A DNA stretch of 64,000 nucleotides from Sulfuritalea sp. (GCA_016708585.1 JADJFK010000004.1:124001-188000), one strand, 5' to 3'; counted from the first letter of the stretch, positions 7,712 to 16,153 are shown. Notes: a model not told the origin generated them from the sequence alone. Translations and numbers: made by a program.

Positions 7712-8896
7712 TTACCGCAGCGGACAGCTGCGGAAGCCGATGAAAATGTCGTCGCGCCGCGGCTCGTAGTAGTTGCGGTAGCACGCGTTGCGCATGCGCG
7801 GACGGGTGGCGAAGGAGCCGCCGCGCACGCTGCGATGGGTATGGAAAAACGGCGCGGCATATTCGGCATAGGGATCGGGGCTGAAGCCGGGGTAGGGCAG
7901 GAAGGGGCTGGCGGTCCATTCCCAGACCTGTGTGCCCCAGTCGAAATCGCCGGCGTGGCGGGCCGCGTATTCCCATTCCGCCTCGGTCGGCAGGCGGCGG
8001 CCGGCCCAGCGGCACCAGGCTTCCGCTTCGTGCGCCGTGAGGTGGATCGCCGGCTGCTCCGGCGCCAGGTCGATCCACTGCGCGTAGCGCCGCTGCTGCC
8101 AGCGACCGCCGGCCTGGCGCCAGTAGCGCGGCATGGTTTGTCCGCTGGCGGCGAGCCAGGCCTGGCCTGCCGCGGACCACCACTGCGGCTGGCGGTATCC
8201 GTCCGCGGCGACGAAGGCGAGGAAGTCCGAGTTGCGTGTCGGCGTCGATGAAATCGCAAAACTTGCGGCGCGCTGGGGATGTGCCCACTTCTCGTTGTCG
8301 AAGACGAAGCCCCCGGCCGAGGCGGAACTGCCCATGAGAAATTCGCCACCGTCGAGCGCGATGTCTGTGTTCGCAGGCAGGTCGGCCAGCCCGTCGCGCC
8401 CCGGCCAGGCCAGGGTCTGCCGCGTGTAGCGGAAGGCTTCGTCGTGCATGTCTTCGTGGAACAGCGCGAGGCGGTGGAAGTAGAGCGCGGCATCGGTGTG
8501 GGGCAGCCGCTGCAAGGCCTCCAGCGCCTCGGCCAGCGTGTCCTGCAGATAGCGCCGCGTGGCATCCCAGTCGGGCAGGTCGAGCTGCCAGCGGCTGTCG
8601 TGCGGCACATGGCGCGAGTCGTACCAGCGGTCGGCGTCGGCAAGGCGAGAGGGAAGCGGGGCGGTCGCAGCGCCGCGATAGCGCCGGCACCAGTACTCCA
8701 TGAACCAGGCGACGTGGCCGAGTTCCCACAGCGGCGGATTGATGATGTCGAGGCAGGGCACCTGTCGCGGATCGGGCGGGGCGTCGGCGGGCCAGGCCGC
8801 CCAGTCGTCGAGCAGGTGGATCGTATAATCGCGGGCATCGCGCAGCGCGTCGGCGAGCAGGTCTTTTCCGGCAGTTCTCAAATCAGGCATGTCCAT
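7712..8896 (-). CDS. senA: Selenoneine synthase SenA (EgtB-like)
   Basis: SenA is a non-haem iron enzyme that joins hercynine and a selenosugar by oxidative C-Se bond formation on the way to selenoneine; it is a branch of the EgtB sulfoxide-synthase family. The 394-residue protein has an N-terminal DinB-like bundle with His61 (ELGHVAWF) and the iron motif H147-x3-H151-x-E153 (FHEDMHDE), then a formylglycine-generating-enzyme-like domain (GGEFLMGS; VWEWTAS; SVRGGSFATRPRMRN; IFIGFRSCPLR). SenA rather than EgtB is inferred from the divergent senB and the senC behind it. The start may be 8896 or the Met at 8890. Either way its start codon overlaps that of senB. Confidence 0.85.
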   Translation of the reverse strand: MDMPDLRTAGKDLLADALRDARDYTIHLLDDWAAWPADAPPDPRQVPCLDIINPPLWELGHVAWFMEYWCRRYRGAATAPLPSRLADADRWYDSRHVPHDSRWQLDLPDWDATRRYLQDTLAEALEALQRLPHTDAALYFHRLALFHEDMHDEAFRYTRQTLAWPGRDGLADLPANTDIALDGGEFLMGSSASAGGFVFDNEKWAHPQRAASFAISSTPTRNSDFLAFVAADGYRQPQWWSAAGQAWLAASGQTMPRYWRQAGGRWQQRRYAQWIDLAPEQPAIHLTAHEAEAWCRWAGRRLPTEAEWEYAARHAGDFDWGTQVWEWTASPFLPYPGFSPDPYAEYAAPFFHTHRSVRGGSFATRPRMRNACYRNYYEPRRDDIFIGFRSCPLR

Positions 8897-9854
8897 TCCG
8901 TCCTATCCCTCCATCGCCATTATCAGCCCGGCTTTGGCCGGCGCCAACAACGGCAACTGGCATACGGCAAGGCGCTGGGCGCGCTGCCTGGCGCCGCATG
9001 CCCGGGTCCGCATCGAACTCGACTGGGCAGGCGCCGACGACGCCATGATGATCGCCCTCCATGCGCGTCGCTCGGCACCGTCCATCGCGCGTTTCGCCGC
9101 AGTCTATCCGCAACGTCCGCTGGTGCTGGCGCTGACCGGAACCGACCTTTACCGCGACATCCGCAGCGACGCGCAGGCGCAGCGATCGCTGGACCTGGCC
9201 ACCCGCCTGGTCGTGCTGCAGGCCGAGGGCCTGCGCGAGTTTCCGCCGGTACATGCGGCCAAGGCCATGGTGGTCTACCAGTCGGCGCGCACCCTGCGGC
9301 CCGGACGGCGCAGCCGGCGCCATTTCGACCTGGCGCTGGTGGGGCACATGCGCGCCGAGAAGGATCCGCTGACGGCGCTGCGTGCCTTGCGGCTGCTGCC
9401 TGCAGACTTGCCGGTGCGGCTGTTCCATGTCGGCAGCGCGCTTGATCCGGCGCTGGCGGCTGAAGTGGCGCATCTGGGTGCCAGGGACAGCCGCTACCAC
9501 TGGATCGGCACCCTGCCGCAGGCGGCAACCCGGCAGATGATCAAGCGCTGCCACCTGCTGCTGCTGCCCTCTCTCATGGAAGGCGGCGCCAACGTACTGA
9601 TCGAGGCCGTGACCAGCGGCGTTCCGGTGCTGGGCAGCGACATCGCCGGCAACCGGGGCATGCTCGGCGCGGATTACCCCGGCTGGTTTGCACCGGGCGA
9701 TGCAGAGGGTCTGGCCGCACTGATTTCCCGCGTGGCGACCGATGCAGGCTATTACGCGAGCTTGTCCCGGCGCTGCGCCGAGCAGGTATCCTTGTTCTCC
9801 CCGGCGCGTGAATGCGCTGCCGTTCGCTCTCTCCTCGCAATGACAGGGTTATAG
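8889..9854 (+). CDS. senB: Selenosugar synthase SenB (glycosyltransferase)
   Basis: A 321-residue GT-B-type glycosyltransferase matching SenB (TIGR04348 group), which couples selenophosphate with a UDP-sugar to make a selenosugar. Typical motifs are IAIISPALAGANNGNWHTARRW at the N-terminus, LALTGTDLYRDI, and the donor-binding LLLPSLMEGGANVLIEAV with GVPVLGSDIAGNRGMLG. It is followed after only three bases by the selenophosphate synthetase senC, so Se donor supply and use are co-transcribed. The function rests on family and gene context; nothing in the sequence shows the sugar used. Confidence 0.88.
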   Translation: MSIPSYPSIAIISPALAGANNGNWHTARRWARCLAPHARVRIELDWAGADDAMMIALHARRSAPSIARFAAVYPQRPLVLALTGTDLYRDIRSDAQAQRSLDLATRLVVLQAEGLREFPPVHAAKAMVVYQSARTLRPGRRSRRHFDLALVGHMRAEKDPLTALRALRLLPADLPVRLFHVGSALDPALAAEVAHLGARDSRYHWIGTLPQAATRQMIKRCHLLLLPSLMEGGANVLIEAVTSGVPVLGSDIAGNRGMLGADYPGWFAPGDAEGLAALISRVATDAGYYASLSRRCAEQVSLFSPARECAAVRSLLAMTGL

Positions 9855-9857
9855 AAA

Positions 9858-10922
9858 ATGAACTCCCCCAGCATTCCCCCGGCGTCGGTTCGCCTGACCT
9901 CGTTCAGCCATGGTGGCGGTTGCGGCTGCAAGGTCGCGCCCGGCCTGCTTACCGAAATCCTGCGCGGTGTACGCAACTTTCCGGTGCCGAAGGAACTCAT
10001 GGTTGGCATTGAAACCGCCGACGACGCCGCGGTGTACCGCCTTAACGACGAGCAGGCGCTGATCGCCACCACAGACTTCTTCATGCCCATTGTCGATGAC
10101 CCCTTCGATTTCGGCCGCATCGCGGCGACCAACGCGATCAGCGACGTGTATGCCATGGGCGGCACCCCGATCATGGCCCTGGCCCTGGTCGGCATGCCGA
10201 TCGACAAGCTGCCGATCGAGGTCATCGGCAGGATCCTCGAGGGCGGCGAGACCGTCTGCGCCGCGGCCGGGATTCCGATCGCCGGCGGCCATACCATCGA
10301 TTCCGTGGAGCCGATCTACGGCCTGGTGGTGATGGGCCTGGTGCATCCGGACAAGGTCAAGACCAATGCCGGCGCCCGGGCCGGCGACGTACTGGTGCTG
10401 GGCAAGCCGCTCGGCGTCGGCGTCATGTCGGCGGCGCTGAAGAAAGGCGCGCTCGATGCCGCCGGCTATGCGGCGATGATCGCCAGCACGACCAGGCTCA
10501 ACACTCCGGGCCGCCACCTCGCGCATCTCGATGGCGTCCATGCCCTGACCGACATCACCGGTTTCGGTCTGCTCGGCCACCTGCTGGAAGTCTGCCGCGG
10601 CGCGGGGGTTTCGGCTGCGCTCGACATGGCGGCGGTGCCGCTGCTGGCCGACGTCGAACGCCTTGCTACCGCGGGCTACATAACCGGCGCCTCGGCGCGC
10701 AACTGGATGGCCTATGGCGACGACGTGATCATGGATCCCGCGATCTCCTCCATGCAGCGCGCCCTGCTGACCGATCCGCAGACCAGCGGCGGCTTGCTGG
10801 TGGCCTGCGAACCGGCGGCCGTCGATCGGGTGCTGGAGGTATTTCGCGCCGAAGGTTTTGCCGCTGCCGCCGTGGTCGGCCGGCTCGACGCCGGAACGGC
10901 TCAGGTGCGCGTATTGCCCTGA
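9858..10922 (+). CDS. senC: Selenophosphate synthetase (SelD-type, SenC)
   Basis: A 354-residue selenide,water dikinase that makes selenophosphate from selenide and ATP. The active-site start GGGCGCKVAP places Cys22 and Lys25 at the positions of E. coli Cys17 and Lys20; the active residue is cysteine (TGC), not selenocysteine. Other SelD motifs: DDAAVYRL, TTDFFMPIVDDPFDFGRIAATNAISDVYAMGG, AGGHTIDS, TDITGFGLLGH and LTDPQTSGGLLV. It ends overlapping the convergent egtD by 22 bases. Because it follows senB it likely serves selenoneine synthesis; a second, fused SelD lies at 49382. Confidence 0.92.
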   Translation: MNSPSIPPASVRLTSFSHGGGCGCKVAPGLLTEILRGVRNFPVPKELMVGIETADDAAVYRLNDEQALIATTDFFMPIVDDPFDFGRIAATNAISDVYAMGGTPIMALALVGMPIDKLPIEVIGRILEGGETVCAAAGIPIAGGHTIDSVEPIYGLVVMGLVHPDKVKTNAGARAGDVLVLGKPLGVGVMSAALKKGALDAAGYAAMIASTTRLNTPGRHLAHLDGVHALTDITGFGLLGHLLEVCRGAGVSAALDMAAVPLLADVERLATAGYITGASARNWMAYGDDVIMDPAISSMQRALLTDPQTSGGLLVACEPAAVDRVLEVFRAEGFAAAAVVGRLDAGTAQVRVLP

Positions 10923-11899
10923 CGGGCGAAGAACACGCCAAACCAGCCGCGGGGATCGGTCCACATCCGGATATCCGCAAAGCCGGCCTCCGCCAGCAGC
11001 GTGCGAAATCCCTGCGGCGAATATTTGTACGAATTCTCGGTGTGGATGCGCTCGCCGGCGACAAAGCGCCGGCGAGCGCGGCCTGTGCCTGCCGGCCAAC
11101 TCACGTCGAGCTCGCGCCGCGCCTCGAGATGCATTTCGATCCGGGCCGCCGTCTCGTTGAAGAAGGCCACGTGCCGCCAGTCGGCGATCGAAAAGTCGGC
11201 ATCGAGCCGGGCATTGACGTGGCGCAGCAGGTTCCGATTGAAGGCGGCGGTGACGCCCAGCGGATCGTCGTAGGCGGCATCGAGCAGCGCCTTCTCCTTG
11301 ATCAGGTCGACCCCGATCAGCAGTCCGCCGCTGGAATCCATCCGTGCCGCGATCCGGCCAAGGAAGGCGCGGGCATCGGCCGGACTGAAATTACCGATGC
11401 TGGAGCCGGGGTAGAAGAACATGCGCCGCGCCGGCGGCAGGTCGTCGGGCAAGCGCAGTTCGTCCGTGAAATCCAGGCCCAGGCCGGTCATGTCGATGGC
11501 CGGCAATTCGCGTTTCAGGTTCTGCAGCGAATCGCGCAGGAAATCGACGGAGATATCGACCGCGACATAGCGCGCGGGAAGGACCCCGGCATGGAACAGC
11601 CTGCCGGCCTTGGCGCAACTGCCGCAACCGAGGTCGATCAGCGAAAAGTCGGCGCCCAGAACACGGCGAATCTCGGGCTGGTGTTCGTCGAAAATCGCCG
11701 CTTCGGTGCGGGTCGGGTAGTACTCGGGCAGTTCGGTGATCGCCTCGAACAGGCGCGAGCCGAGCGCGTCGTAGAAGAACTTGGGCGCGATGGCGGCCTG
11801 CGGCTGCAGCAGCCCGGCGGCGAGTTCCTCGCGCAAGCGGGCATTCTGGCGCGGCGAATCCCAGTCGAGGATCTGCAGCAGTTTGATCGCGGAAGTCAT
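10901..11899 (-). CDS. egtD: L-histidine N-alpha-methyltransferase EgtD
   Basis: EgtD trimethylates histidine to hercynine, the backbone of ergothioneine and selenoneine. The 332-residue protein has the SAM motif SLIDLGCGSCAKAGRL, VAVDISVDFL, the FFYPGSSIGNF motif, and the C-terminal TENSYKYSP segment that helps bind histidine. I start at the ATG 11899 (MTSAIKLLQILDWDSP); the frame is open 90 bases further up but that part overlaps the upstream methylase gene and is not EgtD-like. One base separates its start from the upstream stop codon. Convergent with senC; together with senABC it completes a selenoneine pathway. Confidence 0.92.
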   Translation of the reverse strand: MTSAIKLLQILDWDSPRQNARLREELAAGLLQPQAAIAPKFFYDALGSRLFEAITELPEYYPTRTEAAIFDEHQPEIRRVLGADFSLIDLGCGSCAKAGRLFHAGVLPARYVAVDISVDFLRDSLQNLKRELPAIDMTGLGLDFTDELRLPDDLPPARRMFFYPGSSIGNFSPADARAFLGRIAARMDSSGGLLIGVDLIKEKALLDAAYDDPLGVTAAFNRNLLRHVNARLDADFSIADWRHVAFFNETAARIEMHLEARRELDVSWPAGTGRARRRFVAGERIHTENSYKYSPQGFRTLLAEAGFADIRMWTDPRGWFGVFFARQGNTRT

Positions 11900-11900
11900 C

Positions 11901-12611
11901 TCAGTCGGCCAGCAGCAAAAAAACGGTGGGGCGCTTGTCCAGGTCTGGCATCGCGCCGCGCTTCCATTCGGACACGCGGCGCGTGGCAATGCTTTCGCCG
12001 GGGAGGCTCAGGTCGGTCGCCAGGCAAACGCGCGTCTTCGGCCGGCAGCCGGTCAGCAGGGCGTTGAACAGGGCGCTGTTGCGGTAGGGGGTCTCGATGA
12101 ATATCTGGGTTTGCCGGTTGCGGGCCGATTCGTCCTCGAGTGCCACGATGCAACGGCCGCGCTCCGGGTCACGCGCCGGCAGGTAGCCGTGGAAAGCGAA
12201 ACGCTGGCCCTCCAGTCCGGAGCCCATCAGTGCCAGCAGCAGCGAGGACGGACCGACCAGCGGCTTGACGGTAATGCCCAGTTCGTGGGCGCGGCGCACC
12301 AGCAGGGCGCCGGGATCGGCCACTGCCGGACAGCCGGCTTCCGACATCAGGCCGAGGTCGTGGCCGGCAACCAGGGGCTCCAGAAGGCGCTCGATGTCGG
12401 CTGGCGTGAGCGTGTCCGGCATCTGCTCGATCGCCAGTTCGCGCAAGGGCAGCGGATGGCCGATGCGCTTGAGTTCGTAGCGTGCCGACTTGGCATTCTC
12501 GGCGACGTAATGCCTCAGCCGGCAGGCGGCTTCCCGCGTGGCAGCGGGCAGGCAATTTTCCCAGGGCGTGTCGCCGAGGGCGACGGGCAACAGCCAGAGT
12601 GCGCCGGGCAT
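11901..12611 (-). CDS. RsmI-like SAM-dependent methyltransferase (tetrapyrrole methylase fold)
   Basis: A 236-residue protein of the RsmI/YraL-like branch of the tetrapyrrole-methylase fold. Seen: LWLLPVALGD at the N-terminus, EAGCPAVADPGALLVRRAHELG (the RsmI-style E-A-G-x-P-x-x-x-D-P-G motif), PLVGPSSLLLALMGSG, and FHGYLP. It is about 50 residues shorter than the true 16S rRNA C1402 enzyme, and such short paralogues commonly sit beside maf. The start at 12611 (MPGALWLLPV) was chosen because the upstream 28 codons are not conserved. The substrate is unknown. Confidence 0.75.
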   Translation of the reverse strand: MPGALWLLPVALGDTPWENCLPAATREAACRLRHYVAENAKSARYELKRIGHPLPLRELAIEQMPDTLTPADIERLLEPLVAGHDLGLMSEAGCPAVADPGALLVRRAHELGITVKPLVGPSSLLLALMGSGLEGQRFAFHGYLPARDPERGRCIVALEDESARNRQTQIFIETPYRNSALFNALLTGCRPKTRVCLATDLSLPGESIATRRVSEWKRGAMPDLDKRPTVFLLLAD

Positions 12612-12702
12612 TACGCCTCCGGGCGCAGGCGGCGTAGAGTCAGAGGACGCGCGGAACTTGGTCACCCTTTCCGGGGGGCGGGGAAAGGTCTCCACGGTCG
12701 GC

Positions 12703-13284
12703 TTACGGCAAAGCCACGCCTTCGGCGCGCAGCATGTCGCACAAGGCGATCAGCGGCAGGCCGATCAGGGCGTTGGGGTCATCGCCGCGCAGGTAGGAGA
12801 GCAGTGAAATGCCGAGGCCTTCGGATTTGGCGCTACCGGCGCAGTTGAGTGCATCTTCCTTGTCCAGGTAGGAATCGATTTCGGCATCGCCGAGCTGGCG
12901 AAAGCCGACATGGGTATCCACGCAGCACACCTGTGTCCGGCCGGTGGCACTGTCCAGCAGGCAAAGGCCGGTATGGAAGACGACCTCCTTGCCGCGCATC
13001 AGCCGCAACTGGGCGATGGCATTTTCGCGACTTCCGGGCTTGCCGAAGCGTTTGTCGCCGTGGGCCGCAACCTGGTCGGATCCGATGATCAAGGCATCGG
13101 GGTAAAGCGGCACGGCGGCGCGGGCCTTGGCTTCGGCCAGGCGCCGGGCGGTGGCAGAGGGGGCTTCGCCGGGCAGCGCGGACTCGTCGGTTTGCGGCGC
13201 AACGGTATCGAAAGGGATCTGCAGGCGTGCCAGAAGTTCGCGGCGGAAGGGCGAGGTAGAGGCAAGAACGAGCAGGCGCGGCAT
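12703..13284 (-). CDS. Maf/YceF-type nucleotide pyrophosphatase
   Basis: A 193-residue Maf-family pyrophosphatase; the YceF branch hydrolyses 7-methyl-GTP and is thought to clean up modified nucleotides. The start LLVLASTSPFRRELLARL carries the S-x-S-P-x-R-R-x-L-L motif. DESALPGE, ALIIGSDQVAAHGD with its catalytic Asp, and KPGSRENAIAQLRLMRGK follow, and the later CAGSAKSEGLGISLL is the YceF-type variant. It is divergent from yceD-rpmF, the usual betaproteobacterial layout. Confidence 0.9.
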   Translation of the reverse strand: MPRLLVLASTSPFRRELLARLQIPFDTVAPQTDESALPGEAPSATARRLAEAKARAAVPLYPDALIIGSDQVAAHGDKRFGKPGSRENAIAQLRLMRGKEVVFHTGLCLLDSATGRTQVCCVDTHVGFRQLGDAEIDSYLDKEDALNCAGSAKSEGLGISLLSYLRGDDPNALIGLPLIALCDMLRAEGVALP

Positions 13285-13293
13285 GTTTCAGGC

Positions 13294-13323
13294 TTGAAAA
13301 GGCAGGGTCGAGCATGATATCAT
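13294..13323 (+). promoter_or_regulatory. Candidate sigma-70 promoter of the yceD-rpmF-fab operon
   Basis: TTGAAA (13294-13299) and TATCAT (13318-13323) are separated by 18 bases, a good match to -35 and -10 boxes. Transcription would start near 13330, very close to the annotated yceD start, so the transcript may be nearly leaderless or yceD may start a few codons later. Confidence 0.5.
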
Positions 13324-13332
13324 CCGCGGCTT

Positions 13333-13851
13333 TTGTCGCGCGTGCGCCTGTCCGTGTCTGAGTCGATTGCCGGAACAGTCATAGATTGCCTCGAGTTTGC
13401 GCGCAGCGGCAGCGTGCTGGAACGCAGCATCGGCCTGGACGAATTGCCTCGCCTGGCAGACGTTCTGGTCGCAACGACAGGTTTTTTATCGGTTCGCCTC
13501 GAAGGCTGGCGGGACGAAAAGGGTAAATCGTGGTTGGAGGTGGATATCGCGGGCGAGCCGGTGTTGTGTTGCCAGCGATGTCTGGGGGGCGTGAAGTATC
13601 CGCTGGCCATCAGCAGCCGATTGCAGCTGATGGCGCCGGGGGAGGAGTGGCCGGACGACGATCTGGCCGATGACAGTGCGGATGCCATAGAAGCCGAAAA
13701 GGCACTGGCGGTGCTGTCGCTGGTTGAGGAAGAAGTGTTGCTGGCGCTGCCCATTGCGCCGATGCACGAGCAATGCGAGCCGCCTGCCGGCGGCTCGGCA
13801 GAACATGGCCCATCGCCGTTCGCGGCGCTGGCCGCTTTGAAGAAGCATTGA
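13333..13851 (+). CDS. yceD: YceD/DUF177 family protein
   Basis: A 172-residue DUF177 protein, the family that precedes rpmF in most bacteria and is involved in 23S rRNA accumulation. The family hallmark is the two-cysteine turn LCCQRCLG followed by YPLAI, then an acidic linker (DDDLADDSADAIEAEK) and LSLVEEEVLLALPIAPMHEQCE. The start is uncertain: TTG at 13333 is the furthest upstream, but GTG codons at 13342 and 13354 fit the candidate promoter better. rpmF follows after 19 bases. Confidence 0.87.
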   Translation: MSRVRLSVSESIAGTVIDCLEFARSGSVLERSIGLDELPRLADVLVATTGFLSVRLEGWRDEKGKSWLEVDIAGEPVLCCQRCLGGVKYPLAISSRLQLMAPGEEWPDDDLADDSADAIEAEKALAVLSLVEEEVLLALPIAPMHEQCEPPAGGSAEHGPSPFAALAALKKH

Positions 13852-13870
13852 AAACGCAAGGAGTAGCAAA

Positions 13871-14050
13871 ATGGCCGTACAACAGAACAAGAAGTCCCCC
13901 TCCAAGCGCGGCATGCACCGTGCGCATGATTTCCTGACTGCTCCGCCGCTGGCCGTCGAGCCGACCACGGGCGAAGTTCACCTGCGCCACCACATCTCGC
14001 CGTCCGGCGTGTATCGCGGCAAGAAGGTGGTAAAGGCCAAGGGCGAGTAA
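13871..14050 (+). CDS. rpmF: 50S ribosomal protein L32
   Basis: This 59-residue protein is ribosomal protein L32: MAVQQNKKSPSKRGMHRAHD at the start and SGVYRGKKVVKAKGE at the end. It is of the type lacking the zinc cysteines. A strong Shine-Dalgarno, AAGGAG, lies eight bases upstream. A clear terminator follows 16 bases after the stop codon, so rpmF can be transcribed separately from the lipid genes downstream. Confidence 0.97.
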   Translation: MAVQQNKKSPSKRGMHRAHDFLTAPPLAVEPTTGEVHLRHHISPSGVYRGKKVVKAKGE

Positions 14051-14066
14051 TTCCACTTGCTGAAAC

Positions 14067-14100
14067 CGGCCGGATGCGCACGGCGCGTCCGGCCGTTTTT
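14067..14100 (+). terminator. Intrinsic terminator after rpmF
   Basis: A 13-bp stem (CGGCCGGA and its complement, continued by TGCGC/GCGCG with one T-G pair) closes on an ACG loop and is followed by five T. It sits between rpmF and plsX, so it probably tunes read-through into the fatty-acid genes. Confidence 0.85.
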
Positions 14101-14131
14101 ACATCCATAGTCCCGGAAGATCACCCAAGCG

Positions 14132-15157
14132 ATGTCGATCACCCTCGCGGTGGATTGCATGGGCGGCGACCACGGTCCGTCGGTAACGCTGCCCGCCGTC
14201 ATTGAATTCCTGCGTCAGGACACCGATTGCGCCGCGATTCTGGTCGGTCGCGAGGAGTCGCTGCGTCCCAAAGCCGAAAGTCTGGCGAGCGAGTTCGGCA
14301 ACCGCTTGTCGGTCCGCCACGCCTCCGAAGTGGTGGCGATGGACGAGGCGGTGGCCAGCGCGCTGCGCGGCAAGAAGGACTCGTCGATGCGCGTCGCCAT
14401 CGATCTGGTCAAGGAAGGTGCCGCCGATGCCGCGGTCTCGGCCGGCAATACCGGCGCCCTGATGGCGGTGTCGCGCTTCGTGCTGAAAACCCTGCCCGGC
14501 ATCGACCGGCCGGCGATTTGTTCCGTACTGCCGTCGGAACGCGGCAGCACCTATGTGCTGGACCTGGGCGCCAATGTCGATTGCAGTCCCGAGCACCTGC
14601 TGCAGTTCGGCATCATGGGCTCCCTGCTGGTTTCGGCTCTGGAACACAAGGAACGGCCTACGGTAGGCCTGCTGAACATAGGCGAGGAGGCGATCAAGGG
14701 CAATGAGGCGGTCAAGCGCGCCGCCGAGTTGCTGCGCGCCACCGACCTGAATTTTGTCGGCAATGTCGAAGGCAACGATATCTTCAAGGGTACGGCCGAC
14801 GTCGTGGTGTGCGACGGTTTTGTCGGCAATGTCACCCTGAAGGCCGCGGAAGGCCTGGCCCACATGATCGGCGGTGCGCTCAAGGAAGAGTTTTCGCGCA
14901 ACCTGCTCACCAAGCTGGCCGCCCTGGTGGCGATGCCGGTCCTCAAGTCATTCCGCCGTCGCTTCGATCCGCGTCGCTACAACGGTGCCAGCCTGCTCGG
15001 GCTCAAGGGCATCGTGGTCAAGAGCCATGGTTCGGCCGACCAGATGGCGTTCCGCTGCGCCCTGGAAAAGGCAGCGGAAGAGGCACGGCAACGCCTGCCC
15101 GAGGCCATCGCCGCGCGCATGGCCGCCGTGATGCCGGCGCCGACTCTTTGCGATTGA
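14132..15157 (+). CDS. plsX: Phosphate acyltransferase PlsX
   Basis: PlsX converts acyl-ACP to acyl-phosphate for membrane phospholipid synthesis. The 341-residue protein begins ITLAVDCMGGDHGPSVTLPA, the family hallmark, and contains SAGNTGALMAVSRF, DLGANVDCSPEHLLQFG, GLLNIGEEAIKGNE and VVCDGFVGNVTLKAAEG. It is the first lipid gene of the fab block. Its last residues (AVMPAPTLCD) are encoded by a degenerate copy of the dispersed repeat (15124-15149), so the repeat may have replaced the native C-terminus. Confidence 0.95.
   Translation: MSITLAVDCMGGDHGPSVTLPAVIEFLRQDTDCAAILVGREESLRPKAESLASEFGNRLSVRHASEVVAMDEAVASALRGKKDSSMRVAIDLVKEGAADAAVSAGNTGALMAVSRFVLKTLPGIDRPAICSVLPSERGSTYVLDLGANVDCSPEHLLQFGIMGSLLVSALEHKERPTVGLLNIGEEAIKGNEAVKRAAELLRATDLNFVGNVEGNDIFKGTADVVVCDGFVGNVTLKAAEGLAHMIGGALKEEFSRNLLTKLAALVAMPVLKSFRRRFDPRRYNGASLLGLKGIVVKSHGSADQMAFRCALEKAAEEARQRLPEAIAARMAAVMPAPTLCD
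15124..15149 (-). repeat. Dispersed repeat, weak copy at plsX 3' end
   Basis: GCCGTGATGCCGGCGCCGACTC resembles the minus-strand repeat with an interrupted T tract. Translated in the plsX frame it gives AVMPAPTL, parallel to AVSPAPTF and AVLSAPTF elsewhere in the window. Confidence 0.4.
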
Positions 15158-15168
15158 CGGAGACCGCG

Positions 15169-16137
15169 ATGATCCATACCCGAATCAGCGGTACCGGCAG
15201 CTACCTGCCCGGCGAACCGGTCAGCAACGCCGCCCTGATCGCCGCGCACGGACTCGACTCGTCGGACGAGTGGATCGTCGAGCGTACCGGCATCCGCAAC
15301 CGCCATCTGGCGGCGCCCGGCGTCACCAGCAGCGACCTGGCGCTGGAAGCCAGCCGGCGCGCGCTGCAGGCGGCCGGACGGCAGCCCGGGGACGTCGATC
15401 TGATCATCGTTGCGACCTCGACCCCCGACTACGTATTTCCCAGTGCGGCGGCCTTGCTGCAAAGCAAGCTGGGCATCACCAATGGTGCCCCGGCCTTCGA
15501 CGTGCAGGCGGTGTGCAGCGGTTTTGTCTATGCCGTGACCATCGCCGAAAAGTTCATCCGCTCCGGCTCGCACAAGTGCGCGCTGGTGGTCGGCGCCGAG
15601 GTGTTTTCGCGCATCCTCGACTGGAAGGACCGCGGCACCTGCGTCCTGTTCGGCGATGGTGCCGGCGCCGTGGTGATGGAAGCCTCCGCCGAACCCGGCC
15701 TGCTGGCCAGTGCCTTTCACGCCGACGGCAGTCACCACGGCATCCTGTCCGTTCCCGGCCAGGTCTGCGGGGGCGTGGCCACCGGCGATCCCTTCCTGCG
15801 CATGGACGGGCAGGCGGTGTTCAAGTTCGCGGTCAAGGTGCTGGCCGATGTCGCCAGTGAAGTCCTGGCGGCGGCAAGCATGACGGCGGCGCAGGTGGAC
15901 TGGCTGATCCCGCATCAGGCCAATGTGCGCATCCTGCAGGCGACCGCAAAGCGGCTGCATATTCCGGCGGAGAAATGCATTGTCACCGTGGCCGATCACG
16001 GCAATACCTCGGCGGCGTCGATCCCGCTGGCGCTGGACGAAGGGGTGCGCTCCGGCCGCATCCGGCGCGGTCAGCACCTGCTGCTGGAAGGCGTCGGCGG
16101 CGGCTTCACCTGGGGCGCGACCCTGCTCCGCTTCTGA
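15169..16137 (+). CDS. fabH: Beta-ketoacyl-ACP synthase III
   Basis: FabH starts fatty-acid synthesis by condensing acetyl-CoA with malonyl-ACP. The 322-residue protein shows SDEWIVERTGIRNRH, the active-site Cys116 in DVQAVCSGFVYA, the catalytic His in WLIPHQANVRIL, and the Asn in DHGNTSAASIPLA. The start at 15169 follows a GGAG and lies 11 bases after plsX; upstream in-frame sequence is plsX read out of frame. Confidence 0.96.
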   Translation: MIHTRISGTGSYLPGEPVSNAALIAAHGLDSSDEWIVERTGIRNRHLAAPGVTSSDLALEASRRALQAAGRQPGDVDLIIVATSTPDYVFPSAAALLQSKLGITNGAPAFDVQAVCSGFVYAVTIAEKFIRSGSHKCALVVGAEVFSRILDWKDRGTCVLFGDGAGAVVMEASAEPGLLASAFHADGSHHGILSVPGQVCGGVATGDPFLRMDGQAVFKFAVKVLADVASEVLAAASMTAAQVDWLIPHQANVRILQATAKRLHIPAEKCIVTVADHGNTSAASIPLALDEGVRSGRIRRGQHLLLEGVGGGFTWGATLLRF

Positions 16138-16153
16138 ACTCGAGAATACAGAC

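Noticed and set aside
7712..8896. Ergothioneine synthase EgtB as the name for the SenA gene
   Set aside because: Possible by fold, but the divergent senB and the senC next to it favour selenoneine synthase; egtA and egtC are absent from the locus.
9921..9935. Selenocysteine codon in the SelD of the sen cluster
   Set aside because: The active position is TGC (cysteine); no in-frame TGA is present.
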